Source: a bacterium (lineage in GTDB: Bacteria > Verrucomicrobiota > Verrucomicrobiae > JAJYAR01). Taken from it: DNA of 11,498 nt. The DNA lies in assembly GCA_021779435.1 (NCBI GenBank), contig JAJYAR010000041.1, positions 1 to 11,498 on the forward strand, written 5' to 3'. The position numbers and the translations under genes are program-made. Below are positions 1 through 6,063 of this stretch, piece after piece (the stretch's first letter is position 1; the number at the start of each line of letters is the position of its first letter). The notes beneath the pieces were generated by a model, which searched no databases, was not told the origin of the DNA, and saw only the letters and a program-made list of their open reading frames with translations.

Positions 1-62
1 GAGGCGGCGAGGGACGCTGCGATCAGGACGCCGGTCCAGCGGAATGCGGATGACCAGTTCAT
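1..62 (-). CDS. N-terminus of an exported protein, probably LptA/OstA-like (partial)
   Basis: Reading leftward from an ATG at 62-60 gives an open frame that runs off the window. It begins MNWSSAFRWTGVLIAASLAA, a short polar start followed by a hydrophobic stretch, which looks like a Sec signal peptide. Its ATG overlaps the TGA of the lptC-like gene (59-61) in an ATGA junction, so translation is probably coupled. In many Gram-negatives the order is kdsC-lptC-lptA, so this is most likely the periplasmic LPS-bridge protein LptA/OstA. That identity is inferred from position and signal peptide alone, because no LptA domain lies inside the window. Confidence 0.6.
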   Translation of the reverse strand, partial: MNWSSAFRWTGVLIAASLAA

Positions 63-523
63 TTGAGGATGTCTTTGAGTTGGGCCTGGAAAACGACGCG
101 CACGTCATGCGCGATGGTGACCTTCTGGATTTTGTGTTCGTAGGTCCAGCCACGGCCGGTCACCTCGACATCGTCATGGATGAGCCGGACCGCGCCGTCG
201 CCTTCCGCACGGTTGAGCTTCGGCTGGAAGACCGCCTGCGGGCTCATCAGCACGGAATCGGTGCGCTCGCTGGCGTCGCCTGAGAAGACGATCGCGCTGA
301 ACCCGGTGACCTCGATGCGGTCGGCGCTCAACAACCGTGCGGACGAGCCGCGCAGGGTGAGCATGTGGTAGCCTTCCTTGTCGGTGAACACGGGGAACAC
401 CCACCCGAGCGCAGGGCCTGATTCGATGGCCCGCTTCGCGCTGTCGGTCGCATTGTCCGCGGCGAAACCCGGTCCGGAAAACGCCAGGACCGCGGCTGCG
501 AGGAGGAAATGTCGGGCCATCAT
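59..523 (-). CDS. lptC: LptC-like LPS export protein, periplasmic
   Basis: The product has 154 residues. It starts with a signal peptide or N-terminal anchor (roughly residues 1-21, hydrophobic AAAVLAFSG, possible cleavage after GFA). The rest is a single beta-rich domain. The pattern of LRGSSARLLSADRIEVTGF near the middle and DDVEVTGRGWTYEHKIQKV near the end resembles the beta-jellyroll of LptC, which receives LPS from the LptBFG transporter and hands it to LptA in the periplasm. I chose the ATG at 523-521 because it overlaps the kdsC stop (TGA 522-520) as ATGA, and because the longer open frame upstream is Arg/Gly/Pro-rich shadow sequence of kdsC. Its own stop overlaps the next start in the same way. 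LptC proteins diverge strongly in sequence, so the family call rests on length, export signal and neighbours as well as pattern. Confidence 0.7.
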   Translation of the reverse strand: MMARHFLLAAAVLAFSGPGFAADNATDSAKRAIESGPALGWVFPVFTDKEGYHMLTLRGSSARLLSADRIEVTGFSAIVFSGDASERTDSVLMSPQAVFQPKLNRAEGDGAVRLIHDDVEVTGRGWTYEHKIQKVTIAHDVRVVFQAQLKDILK

Positions 524-1092
524 CGGCGGTTTGAGCGCGGCGTCCGCTTCGAGTTCCCTGATGTTTCGGGGCTTGCGGAAAGGAGGTGCTCGCAGATTTC
601 GCGGACGGCGCCATGCCCCGCCGGGCGGGTGGTGATCAGGTCCGCCGCGGCCAGGACGGACGGCAGCGCCCCTGGCGGCGCGATCCCGATGCCGGCCCAT
701 TCCATGGCGGCGACATCGATCACGTCGTCGCCCATGTAGGCGCATTGCGAGGCCTCGAGCCCCAGCTGCGAGGCGAGTTCCTTCAGTGCGGTGATCTTGT
801 CGATGCGCCCCTGGATGATGTGCGGGATCTGCAGTTCCTCGCCGCGGCGCGTGGTCGCGCCCGACGCCCGGCCGCTGATCCAGGCGGCGGTGATCCCGAG
901 TTTCGGAAGCTGGCGCAGCCCGTGACCGTCGAGAATCGAGAACAACTTCGCCTCCGTCCCGTCCGACGAGATGATCACCGTGCCGTCGGTCAGCACGCCG
1001 TCGACATCCATCGCGAACAACCGGATGCCCGCCCAGCGGGAGCGGGGGATTGCGGATTTCGGATTGCGGACTGCGGATTTAGCACGGGCCAT
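520..1092 (-). CDS. kdsC: 3-deoxy-D-manno-octulosonate 8-phosphate phosphatase (KdsC)
   Basis: This is a 190-residue HAD-superfamily phosphatase that hydrolyses KDO 8-phosphate to KDO, a cytoplasmic step of LPS inner-core synthesis. The motifs are in order: DVDGVLTDG (residues 29-37, nucleophile and acid/base Asp pair), SGR at 73-75 (motif II), Lys in RIDKITALKEL (about 99-104, motif III), and GDDVID at 121-126 (motif IV). It has no cap insertion, as expected of tetrameric C0 HADs. The ATG at 1092-1090 is the nearest start upstream of the conserved core that begins around W20. Residues 5-16 or so are encoded by an intergenic heptad repeat (1047-1080), so the native N-terminus seems to have been replaced. 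A still longer frame reaches 1131. No Shine-Dalgarno sequence is visible. The C-terminal tail (PETSGNSKRTPRSNRR) is basic and probably disordered. The stop overlaps the lptC start. Confidence 0.9.
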   Translation of the reverse strand: MARAKSAVRNPKSAIPRSRWAGIRLFAMDVDGVLTDGTVIISSDGTEAKLFSILDGHGLRQLPKLGITAAWISGRASGATTRRGEELQIPHIIQGRIDKITALKELASQLGLEASQCAYMGDDVIDVAAMEWAGIGIAPPGALPSVLAAADLITTRPAGHGAVREICEHLLSASPETSGNSKRTPRSNRR

Positions 1093-1192
1093 GTAAAAGG
1101 AAATTTCGAGTCGATGTCGCGAAATCCGCAATGCGTAATTCGCCGTGGCGGGCCGGTGCCGGACCCGATCCGCACTCCGAATTCCGCAATCC
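1047..1192. repeat. Imperfect inverted repeat built of 7-bp units, spanning the kdsC start
   Basis: The left arm (1047-1080) reads as four heptamers of the form GGAYTKC plus a six-base remainder. The right arm (1165-1192, read on the minus strand) is again four heptamers: GGATTGC, GGAATTC, GGAGTGC and GGATCGG. Between them, 1047-1070 and 1169-1192 pair at 22 of 24 positions. A shorter related piece lies at 1121-1137. The right arm begins five bases after the E1 stop codon. The left arm is translated as part of KdsC (AVRNPKSAI). The structure looks like an interspersed palindromic element lodged between the E1 gene and kdsC. No transposase or clear target duplication is visible. Confidence 0.75.
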
Positions 1193-1197
1193 GCAGT

Positions 1198-3234
1198 TCA
1201 TCCCATCCATGCGGCGATCCGGTCGATGATCCCGTCCTTCGTCGGACGGAATGCGGCTTCCAGTTCGGGCGCGAAGGGGACGGGCAGGTCGAGTGAGGCG
1301 ATGCGAAGGGGGGCGGCCTTCAGGGCGGCGAAGTGAGTCTCCGACAACCGTGATACGAGCTCGGCGCCGAAGCCATGGGTGCGTCGTCCCTCGTGCAGGA
1401 CGACCAGCCGGCCGGTGCGCTTCAACGAAGCCTCGATGGACTCCAGGTTCAGCGGCGCAAGCGCCCGCAGGTCGAAGACGTCGAACGACGTTTCGTATTC
1501 TTCCTCGAAATAGGCGGCGACCTCGGTCGCGAGGTGGACCATCTCGCCGTACGTGACAAGCGTGGCGAAATCGCCGCGGGCGAGCTGCCTCGGCTTCCAG
1601 ACTTCGCGGTAGTTCGGATCCCATGCCACCGACGCCTTGCTGCGGCGGTAAAGCCCCTTGTGCTCGAAGAGCAGCACCGGGTTGTTGTCCTCGTAGGCGG
1701 CGAGAAGCGCGTTGAACGCGTCCTGCGGGGTGCTCGGATACAGGGCCTTCAGTCCGGGCATCGAGAGGAAGAACGAGTCCAGCTCCTGCGAGTGGAAGGA
1801 GCCGAACGTCAGCCCGCCGCCTGTCGGCAGCCGGAACACGAGCGGGCATGCCGCGCCGGACCGGAAGTGCATCGTCGCGGCGTTCTGCGTGATCTGCGTC
1901 GTCGCCTCCGTGGAGAAATCCGCGAACTGGAACTCCTCGATCGGACGGTGCCCGTTGAGCGCGAGGCCGATGGCGTATCCGGTGCACGCGCTTTCCGCGA
2001 GCGGGGTGTTCAGGACGCGCGGTCGGCCGAAATCCTGAAGCAGGCCCTCGGTGACCTTGAACGCGCCGCCGTACCTGGCGATGTCCTGGCCGAGGATGAG
2101 GGACTCAGGGCGCTCGGTGAGGATCTTTCGGAGGCCGAGATTGACGGCCTGTGCGAGATTGAGCTGCGCCGGTGCGTCGGGCGTGGGGAGCCATGGAATC
2201 GGCGTGCCGGCAGGGGCGAACAGGTCCGCCTCCATGCCCGCCGGATTCGGTCGCGCGGTGGCGATGGCGACCTTGATGCAGGCTTCGAGAAAGTCGTTCA
2301 ACTCGGCTTCGACGGCGTCAACGCGAGCCTGGCCCGCGGCCTCAACGACCTTTGAGCGGAACTTCGGGAGAACGTCGCGCGCCAGGAAACCGTCGCTCTC
2401 GCCTGGAAGCAGGTAATCGCAGGTGTCGTAGGCGGCGTGACCGCGCAGTCGGAGCGTGCGAGCCTCCACGACCATCGGCCGCCGGGTTGCCCGGACCTTG
2501 TCGATCACGGAGCCGAGCGTGCGGATGCAGGCTTCGACATCGGTCGCGTCGACGACAAGCCCTTCCATGCCGTATCCCGCCGCGCGTTTCCAAAGCTCGG
2601 TGCCCGTGGCGAACTGCTCGCAGACCGGTGTCGAATACGCGTAGCCGTTGTTCTCGATCACGAACACCACCGGCAGCGACAACAGCGACGCCAGGTTCAT
2701 CGACTCATGAACGTCCCCGGTGCTCGAGGCTCCATCGCCGAAGAAGGTGAAGCCCACGGCCGAACGGCCGAGCCGACGCTGCGAATCGGTCGCGCCCGCG
2801 ACGGTTGAAAGCATCTGCCCCAGATGGCTGATCATCGGGAGCGAACGATGGGCAGGATCGCCGTGATGGATGTTGCCCTCGCGCGCCTTCGTCGGGCTGT
2901 CGGCGTTTGCGAAATACTGGTTCAGGTGCTCGCAGAGATGTCCGCCCCAGATCAGGTGGCCGCCGAGGTCGCGATGCGTGAACGACACCACGTCGAGCTC
3001 CTTGTCCGCCAGCAGCGCAAGCGGCACGATGAAGCCCTCGTGGCCCTGCCCGCCGGTCACCGTTCCCCGAATCAGCCCCTGCCGGAAAAGCTCCAGGATC
3101 CGGTTGTCCGCGGTCCGGGTCAGGTGGATCCAGGCGTACGTTCTGAGCAGGGCGTCGGCGCGATTGGTCTCGAGCTCCGGCGCGCGAAGCGTGCGCGCGG
3201 CGAGGAGGGCGGGAGGAGTCGGAAAGGCGGCCAT
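1198..3234 (-). CDS. Fused E1 alpha/beta subunit of a branched-chain-type 2-oxoacid dehydrogenase
   Basis: The 678-residue protein joins the two halves of a heterotetrameric E1 that are normally separate chains. The alpha half (about 25-330) has the thiamine-diphosphate motif GDG (166-168) ending in NN (195-196), and an RGHAAYD loop with the expected His (266). The beta half (about 357-678) has PLAESACTGYAIGLALNG, PTGGGLTFGSFHSQE with the catalytic-type His (481), and LHEGRRTHGFGAEL. E1 decarboxylates a 2-oxoacid and passes the acyl group to the lipoyl domain of E2. The sequence style suggests 2-oxoisovalerate or a related branched-chain substrate, but specificity cannot be fixed. No E2 or E3 gene is nearby. 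I chose the ATG at 3234. An in-frame TTG at 3321, 12 bp after the methyltransferase stop, would add 29 residues that resemble no E1 N-terminus. No Shine-Dalgarno is visible at either start. It may be co-transcribed with the methyltransferase upstream. Confidence 0.9.
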   Translation of the reverse strand: MAAFPTPPALLAARTLRAPELETNRADALLRTYAWIHLTRTADNRILELFRQGLIRGTVTGGQGHEGFIVPLALLADKELDVVSFTHRDLGGHLIWGGHLCEHLNQYFANADSPTKAREGNIHHGDPAHRSLPMISHLGQMLSTVAGATDSQRRLGRSAVGFTFFGDGASSTGDVHESMNLASLLSLPVVFVIENNGYAYSTPVCEQFATGTELWKRAAGYGMEGLVVDATDVEACIRTLGSVIDKVRATRRPMVVEARTLRLRGHAAYDTCDYLLPGESDGFLARDVLPKFRSKVVEAAGQARVDAVEAELNDFLEACIKVAIATARPNPAGMEADLFAPAGTPIPWLPTPDAPAQLNLAQAVNLGLRKILTERPESLILGQDIARYGGAFKVTEGLLQDFGRPRVLNTPLAESACTGYAIGLALNGHRPIEEFQFADFSTEATTQITQNAATMHFRSGAACPLVFRLPTGGGLTFGSFHSQELDSFFLSMPGLKALYPSTPQDAFNALLAAYEDNNPVLLFEHKGLYRRSKASVAWDPNYREVWKPRQLARGDFATLVTYGEMVHLATEVAAYFEEEYETSFDVFDLRALAPLNLESIEASLKRTGRLVVLHEGRRTHGFGAELVSRLSETHFAALKAAPLRIASLDLPVPFAPELEAAFRPTKDGIIDRIAAWMG

Positions 3235-3333
3235 GGACCGGTCACGGTGAGCATCCGCCGCCGGGCCGGCAAGGCTTTGCGCGATGCGCTGCGTGTCAGC
3301 GGTGCGCCCCTCCGGTTTCAATGCGGCGCGACC

Positions 3334-4122
3334 CTATTTCCTGGCTGCGACCATCAGCGCGCTGCCGTGCACGTTCGGGTGCTGCTCGGTGCGGAAATCG
3401 CGGAACCCAAACCGTTCGAGCGCCGCCATGATCTCCGGCTTCTCCATCCAGTAGCTGTAAACGGCGCCACCTCCGCAAAAGCCCTTCCATTCCAGCGACT
3501 CCCCGTAGTTGAAACGGTGCACGGTGTGCTTGAAGCCGGCGTGCTCGCAGCGGAGCGCCTCCGAGAACTTTGCGCCGGGCACGGGGTTCTTCGCGACGAA
3601 CTCGGGATCGTAGAAAACCGTCCAGAGAAACAGCGCGTTGCAGCGGCGTGAGAGCAGTTCGAGCAGCTCCACCGGGTTGGTCATGTGATACAGGATCCCG
3701 CAGGCGATCCCGAAATCGAACGTCTGCGTCGCCTGCTTCAGGTACGCAAGGCAGTCACCCAGGAGAAAATGCGCGTGAGGCATGCCCAGGGTTTCCTTGG
3801 CGATCAGGCACTTCAGATACGCGCGGGCATTCGCCTCGACGGAAGTGATGCTCGAGGCACCCAGGCGGTCGAGGAGGTAGGTGTGGCCACCCTCCAGCGG
3901 CCCGAGTTCCAGGACGTTGCTGTCGGCGAAGCCCTTTCCGATGCCCATTTCCCGGAATCGATCGTTCGCCCATGTGATTCGCGGGTCGTCGAACAGAGGC
4001 GTGGTGCCCGCTTTCAGGTCGGCGCGGCTGGCGGGCGGCTGAGAGGACCATTCGCCCGCGAAAAGATCGAAGGCGTTCTGATCGCTCGGCGGCACGCCGA
4101 AGAAATGCTTGAACTCGGACAT
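3334..4122 (-). CDS. Class I SAM-dependent methyltransferase, CmoB-like
   Basis: This is a 262-residue soluble protein with a Rossmann-fold methyltransferase core. Motif I is VLELGPLEGGH (70-80), the acidic end of strand 2 is E97 in SVEAN, and a later motif is GILYHMTNP (142-150). The last of these closely resembles the LYH segment of CmoB-type tRNA wobble-uridine enzymes and of related small-molecule methyltransferases. A divergent C-terminal half includes a Cys/Gly-rich FCGGGAVYSYWM. The substrate cannot be told from sequence. Full-length CmoB is longer and has an N-terminal extension missing here, so CmoB itself is unlikely. The ATG at 4122-4120 has a weak purine stretch (GGTGGGCG) just upstream. 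A TTG seven codons earlier is less convincing. It is divergent from the HNH gene across a 150 bp gap and lies 99 bp upstream of the E1 gene. Confidence 0.75.
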   Translation of the reverse strand: MSEFKHFFGVPPSDQNAFDLFAGEWSSQPPASRADLKAGTTPLFDDPRITWANDRFREMGIGKGFADSNVLELGPLEGGHTYLLDRLGASSITSVEANARAYLKCLIAKETLGMPHAHFLLGDCLAYLKQATQTFDFGIACGILYHMTNPVELLELLSRRCNALFLWTVFYDPEFVAKNPVPGAKFSEALRCEHAGFKHTVHRFNYGESLEWKGFCGGGAVYSYWMEKPEIMAALERFGFRDFRTEQHPNVHGSALMVAARK

Positions 4123-4231
4123 CGCCCACCGAGTTGGAGGCAAATCAACAATTTGAAAAGGATGAACCGGTTGGGAGCGCGGCGGGTGCTTTGCGGCGTG
4201 CGGGACCTGCGGGCCGGGTGCCCCGCGGTCC

Positions 4232-4258
4232 TTGACACTTCGGCCCCGGCGCGATTAT
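4232..4258 (+). promoter_or_regulatory. Candidate sigma-70-type promoter of the HNH gene
   Basis: A perfect -35 hexamer TTGACA lies at 4232-4237. The best -10-like hexamers are GATTAT at 4253-4258 (15 bp spacer, four of six consensus bases) or TATTGC at 4256-4261 (18 bp spacer, three of six). Either would start transcription at about 4265-4270, only a few bases before the ATG at 4273, so the mRNA would be leaderless or nearly so. That fits the absence of a Shine-Dalgarno sequence. The -10 assignment is uncertain. Confidence 0.4.
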
Positions 4259-4272
4259 TGCCCTGCTCCCGT

Positions 4273-4890
4273 ATGGAAACGGCGCTCGATCAACCGGTGC
4301 TCGTTCTGAACCGCCTCTGGCAGGCGGTTAACGTGATTGGCGCCAGACGGGCTTTCGCGCTTCTGGCCCGGGGCCATGCGCATGTCGTTCACCATTTTGA
4401 GGACGACTTCAGAACGTTCTCGATGATGGACTGGATCGACTTCTCGGCGCACAACCCGCCGATCGAGCAGGTCGAGACGGTCCGCACGCCAACAAGGACC
4501 ATCCGGCTGCCGCGCGTGATCCTGCTGACGTTTTTCGACAAGCTGCCCTGCAAGGAGCTGAAGCTCACGCGCAACAACGTCTTCGAGCGCGACAAGAACA
4601 CCTGCCAGTACTGCGCGAGAGCGCTGCCCCGCGAGCAGCTCAATCTCGATCACGTCATCCCGCGCGATTTCGGCGGCAAGACGACGTGGGAGAACATCGT
4701 TTGCTCGTGCGTGAAGTGCAACACGCGCAAAGCCAACCGTCTCCCTCACGAGGCAGGCATGCGGCTCATCCGCAAGCCCCAGCGTCCGAAGTGGCGGCCG
4801 GTGATCTCTCTCGTCCTCGGCAATCAGCAACACGAGGTCTGGAAGGACTTCCTCGACGTCGCCTACTGGAACGTCGAGCTCGAGGAGTGA
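4273..4890 (+). CDS. HNH endonuclease-fold protein with zinc-ribbon cysteines
   Basis: The 205-residue protein has a C-terminal HNH nuclease fold: CQYC (111-114), LDHVIPRDFGG (125-135) supplying the Asp-His of the beta-beta-alpha-metal site, N141 in the WENIV segment, and CVKCNTRKANR (146-156). The two CxxC pairs probably bind a structural zinc ion. The first 90 residues (ALDQPVLVLNRLWQAVNVIG and following) form a conserved domain typical of a widespread single-gene HNH family in environmental bacteria, whose biological role I do not know. Nothing beside it looks like a restriction methylase, a toxin-antitoxin partner or a defence gene. I chose the ATG at 4273 because the conserved N-terminus starts there. 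An in-frame ATG at 4162 would add 37 residues of low-complexity Arg/Ala sequence. It is the only plus-strand gene, so its transcription is probably independent. Confidence 0.85.
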   Translation: METALDQPVLVLNRLWQAVNVIGARRAFALLARGHAHVVHHFEDDFRTFSMMDWIDFSAHNPPIEQVETVRTPTRTIRLPRVILLTFFDKLPCKELKLTRNNVFERDKNTCQYCARALPREQLNLDHVIPRDFGGKTTWENIVCSCVKCNTRKANRLPHEAGMRLIRKPQRPKWRPVISLVLGNQQHEVWKDFLDVAYWNVELEE

Positions 4891-4976
4891 CCGAATTTTC
4901 GATTTTGGATTCTCGATTTTCGATTGGCCAAGCCCCGAAGCCGCAGTTCGCGCCGATGGGTTTCGGACCAAGGAAG

Positions 4977-4993
4977 ACGGGCGCGACGCCCGT
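4977..4993. repeat. Short GC hairpin in the HNH/ACT convergent gap
   Basis: ACGGGCG (4977-4983) pairs with CGCCCGT (4987-4993) around a CGA loop, giving a 7-bp stem. There is no run of T on either side, so it is not a classical intrinsic terminator. It may still contribute to 3'-end formation of the two converging genes. Confidence 0.6.
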
Positions 4994-5015
4994 GCCTGGA
5001 GTATTGGACTCGATA

Positions 5016-5034
5016 CGCCGGTCGCAGACCGGCG
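5016..5034. repeat. 8-bp hairpin of the family also present at 11147-11491
   Basis: CGCCGGTC (5016-5023) pairs perfectly with GACCGGCG (5027-5034) around a GCA loop. Read on the minus strand, the stem closes on TC/GA with loop TGC and is followed by TATC. This matches the layout of the hairpins beyond glnD, which have TC/GA closing pairs, TGCG loops and a CTAC tail. Confidence 0.65.
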
Positions 5035-5150
5035 CCAACCCGGACGTGAAAACCTCATCTCGGTAGCGCCGCGTCAGACCGCCCTCCCCATGAGCCTTCA
5101 CCCGCTCCGGCTCAGCGAATCGAAAATCGAGAATCCAAAATCGAAAATTC

Positions 5151-5672
5151 TCAGGTCTCGAGCTTCACATCCACCATCAGGTCGGACGCGATCTTCTCGA
5201 GTTCGGTGCGCACGGTGGCGACCTTTACGTTCGCCGGCACGAGGACGGTCGCGCGCGCCTGGAAAAGCGTACCGCCATCCATCGGCGCGCTGACACGCTC
5301 CGAGGCAAGCTCCTCGACATTCACGCCGTGTGCGGCGAACACGCCCGAGACACTGCGCAGGATCCCCGGCCGGTCGTGACCGACGATCTCGACGTGCACG
5401 AGCGAGCCGCGACCTGGTGCGACTGACACCGAACCCTCGGCGTGGATGATGACGCGCAGCCCGTCGACTTCGAGGGTGCGGAGATTGTTCACGAGTTCAT
5501 CGCGCCGCTCCTGCGCCACCTCGACGCGGAGGATGCCCGCGAACTGGCCGCCCAGACGGCACATCCTGCTTTCGAGCCAGTTCCCGCCGTGGTCGGCAAC
5601 GCGCGCGGCGATCAACTGAACCAGACCGGGCCGGTCGGCACCGATCACCGTCATCACGAGGGTGGCGAGCAT
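5151..5672 (-). CDS. Double ACT-domain protein, GcvR-like regulator
   Basis: The 173-residue protein consists of two ACT domains and little else. The first (about 1-75) begins LATLVMTVIGADRPGLVQLI, and the second (about 90-170) contains VEIVGHDRPGILRSVSGVFA. The GxDRPG turns are the usual ligand-binding or dimer-forming loops. Two tandem ACT domains at this length are characteristic of GcvR and related amino-acid-responsive regulators, which act by protein contact and lack a DNA-binding domain. The ligand may be glycine or another amino acid, which I cannot tell. I chose the ATG at 5672. An in-frame GTG at 5678 lies nine bases after AGGTGG and is a real alternative, adding two residues. The gene is convergent with the HNH gene and has a 391 bp non-coding gap upstream. 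Confidence 0.8.
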   Translation of the reverse strand: MLATLVMTVIGADRPGLVQLIAARVADHGGNWLESRMCRLGGQFAGILRVEVAQERRDELVNNLRTLEVDGLRVIIHAEGSVSVAPGRGSLVHVEIVGHDRPGILRSVSGVFAAHGVNVEELASERVSAPMDGGTLFQARATVLVPANVKVATVRTELEKIASDLMVDVKLET

Positions 5673-5762
5673 GCCCACACGCTGTCGCCACCTGCCGGCG
5701 CGTGCAACTCCCTAAACGACAGCAATCCCACCGCACGTCGCTCTCCCGCCAGGCCCCCGCAG

Positions 5763-5876
5763 GTGTCGGAGCTCCGTGCCCCCTGTGGCGAAACAGTGCG
5801 AACCCCCGAGATTGGGCTGCCACCGATCAAGGTATTCTCTGTGGACTCTGTGTCGGAGCTCCGTGCTCTCTGTGGC
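5763..5876. repeat. Two 27-bp direct repeats containing the palindrome CGGAGCTCCG
   Basis: Positions 5763-5789 and 5850-5876 agree at 25 of 27 bases. Both begin GTGTCGGAGCTCCGTG and end CTGTGGC. Each contains the perfect 10-bp palindrome CGGAGCTCCG. Around the second copy the minus strand shows further CACAGAG words (for example in the stretch 5836-5850), so it looks like a degenerate array of CACAGAG-type words. Its function is unknown. Confidence 0.7.
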
Positions 5877-5940
5877 CAGTCTGATTTCGGAATCCGGGAA
5901 TGGGTGAAAAAAACGGCCGCGCCTTCGAGGGAGCCCGATC

Positions 5941-6036
5941 AAATTGTCACCCATTGGGTGACAGTTTTGGTGAGCCAACGACCGTGTTTTCCAGAGGGCG
6001 GTGACGAAAGTTGTCACCCATTAGGTGACAATTTTC
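5941..6036. repeat. Twin palindromes in mirrored arrangement, REPIN- or operator-like
   Basis: The first palindrome (5945-5963) is TGTCACCCA, one T, then TGGGTGACA: a perfect 19-mer, with flanking AAA and TTT extending the symmetry. The second (6011-6031) is TTGTCACC and GGTGACAA around CATTA, flanked by GAAA and TTTC. Their centres are 67 bp apart. The block as a whole is also an imperfect inverted repeat, with 5941-5963 resembling the reverse complement of 6013-6035. The arrangement recalls REPINs, but it could equally be a pair of operator sites or hairpins at the 3' end of the small membrane protein gene (stop at 6066-6064). Confidence 0.8.
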
Positions 6037-6063
6037 CGGGGCGGCGGAGGGGTGGAGGGTGCG

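Larger units (their letters stand above)
4893..5150. repeat. Perfect 33-bp inverted repeat enclosing a 192-bp spacer
   Basis: Positions 4893-4925 and 5118-5150 are exact reverse complements over 33 bp. Each arm is GAATT followed by four heptamers of the form YTSGATT. The arms are AT-rich in a GC-rich genome. The left arm starts two bases after the HNH stop. The right arm ends directly at the stop of the convergent ACT gene (TGA, 5153-5151). The spacer carries two GC-rich hairpins (4977-4993 and 5016-5034) and no open frame. This could be a MITE-like element or a bidirectional terminator. No target-site duplication is seen. Confidence 0.9.
5673..6063. other. 391-bp non-coding gap with two sets of repeats
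   Basis: No supportable gene lies here; the open frames on both strands have shadow-like Arg/Pro-rich composition. The gap holds a pair of 27-bp direct repeats (5763-5876) and a pair of 19-21 bp palindromes (5941-6036). Any promoter for the ACT gene must lie within it, but I see no clear -35/-10 pair on the minus strand. Confidence 0.7.

Noticed and set aside
1375..2355. Long plus-strand open frame opposite the E1 gene (326 codons)
   Set aside because: It is Arg/Glu/Val-rich with no domain, and it lies wholly antisense to the E1 gene, whose motifs are unmistakable. High GC content creates such shadows.
3235..3321. TTG-started 29-residue extension of the E1 protein
   Set aside because: The extension does not resemble an E1 N-terminus and TTG is rare. 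The short 12-bp gap to the methyltransferase is the only point in its favour.
4162..4272. Upstream in-frame ATG for the HNH gene preceded by AAAAGG
   Set aside because: The purine run touches the ATG with no spacing, the added residues look non-coding, and the TTGACA promoter lies inside this stretch. It remains a minor alternative.
4273..4890. HNH protein as part of a defence or restriction system
   Set aside because: There is no adjacent methylase, specificity subunit, helicase or antitoxin. The neighbours are housekeeping genes, and the family occurs widely as a single gene.
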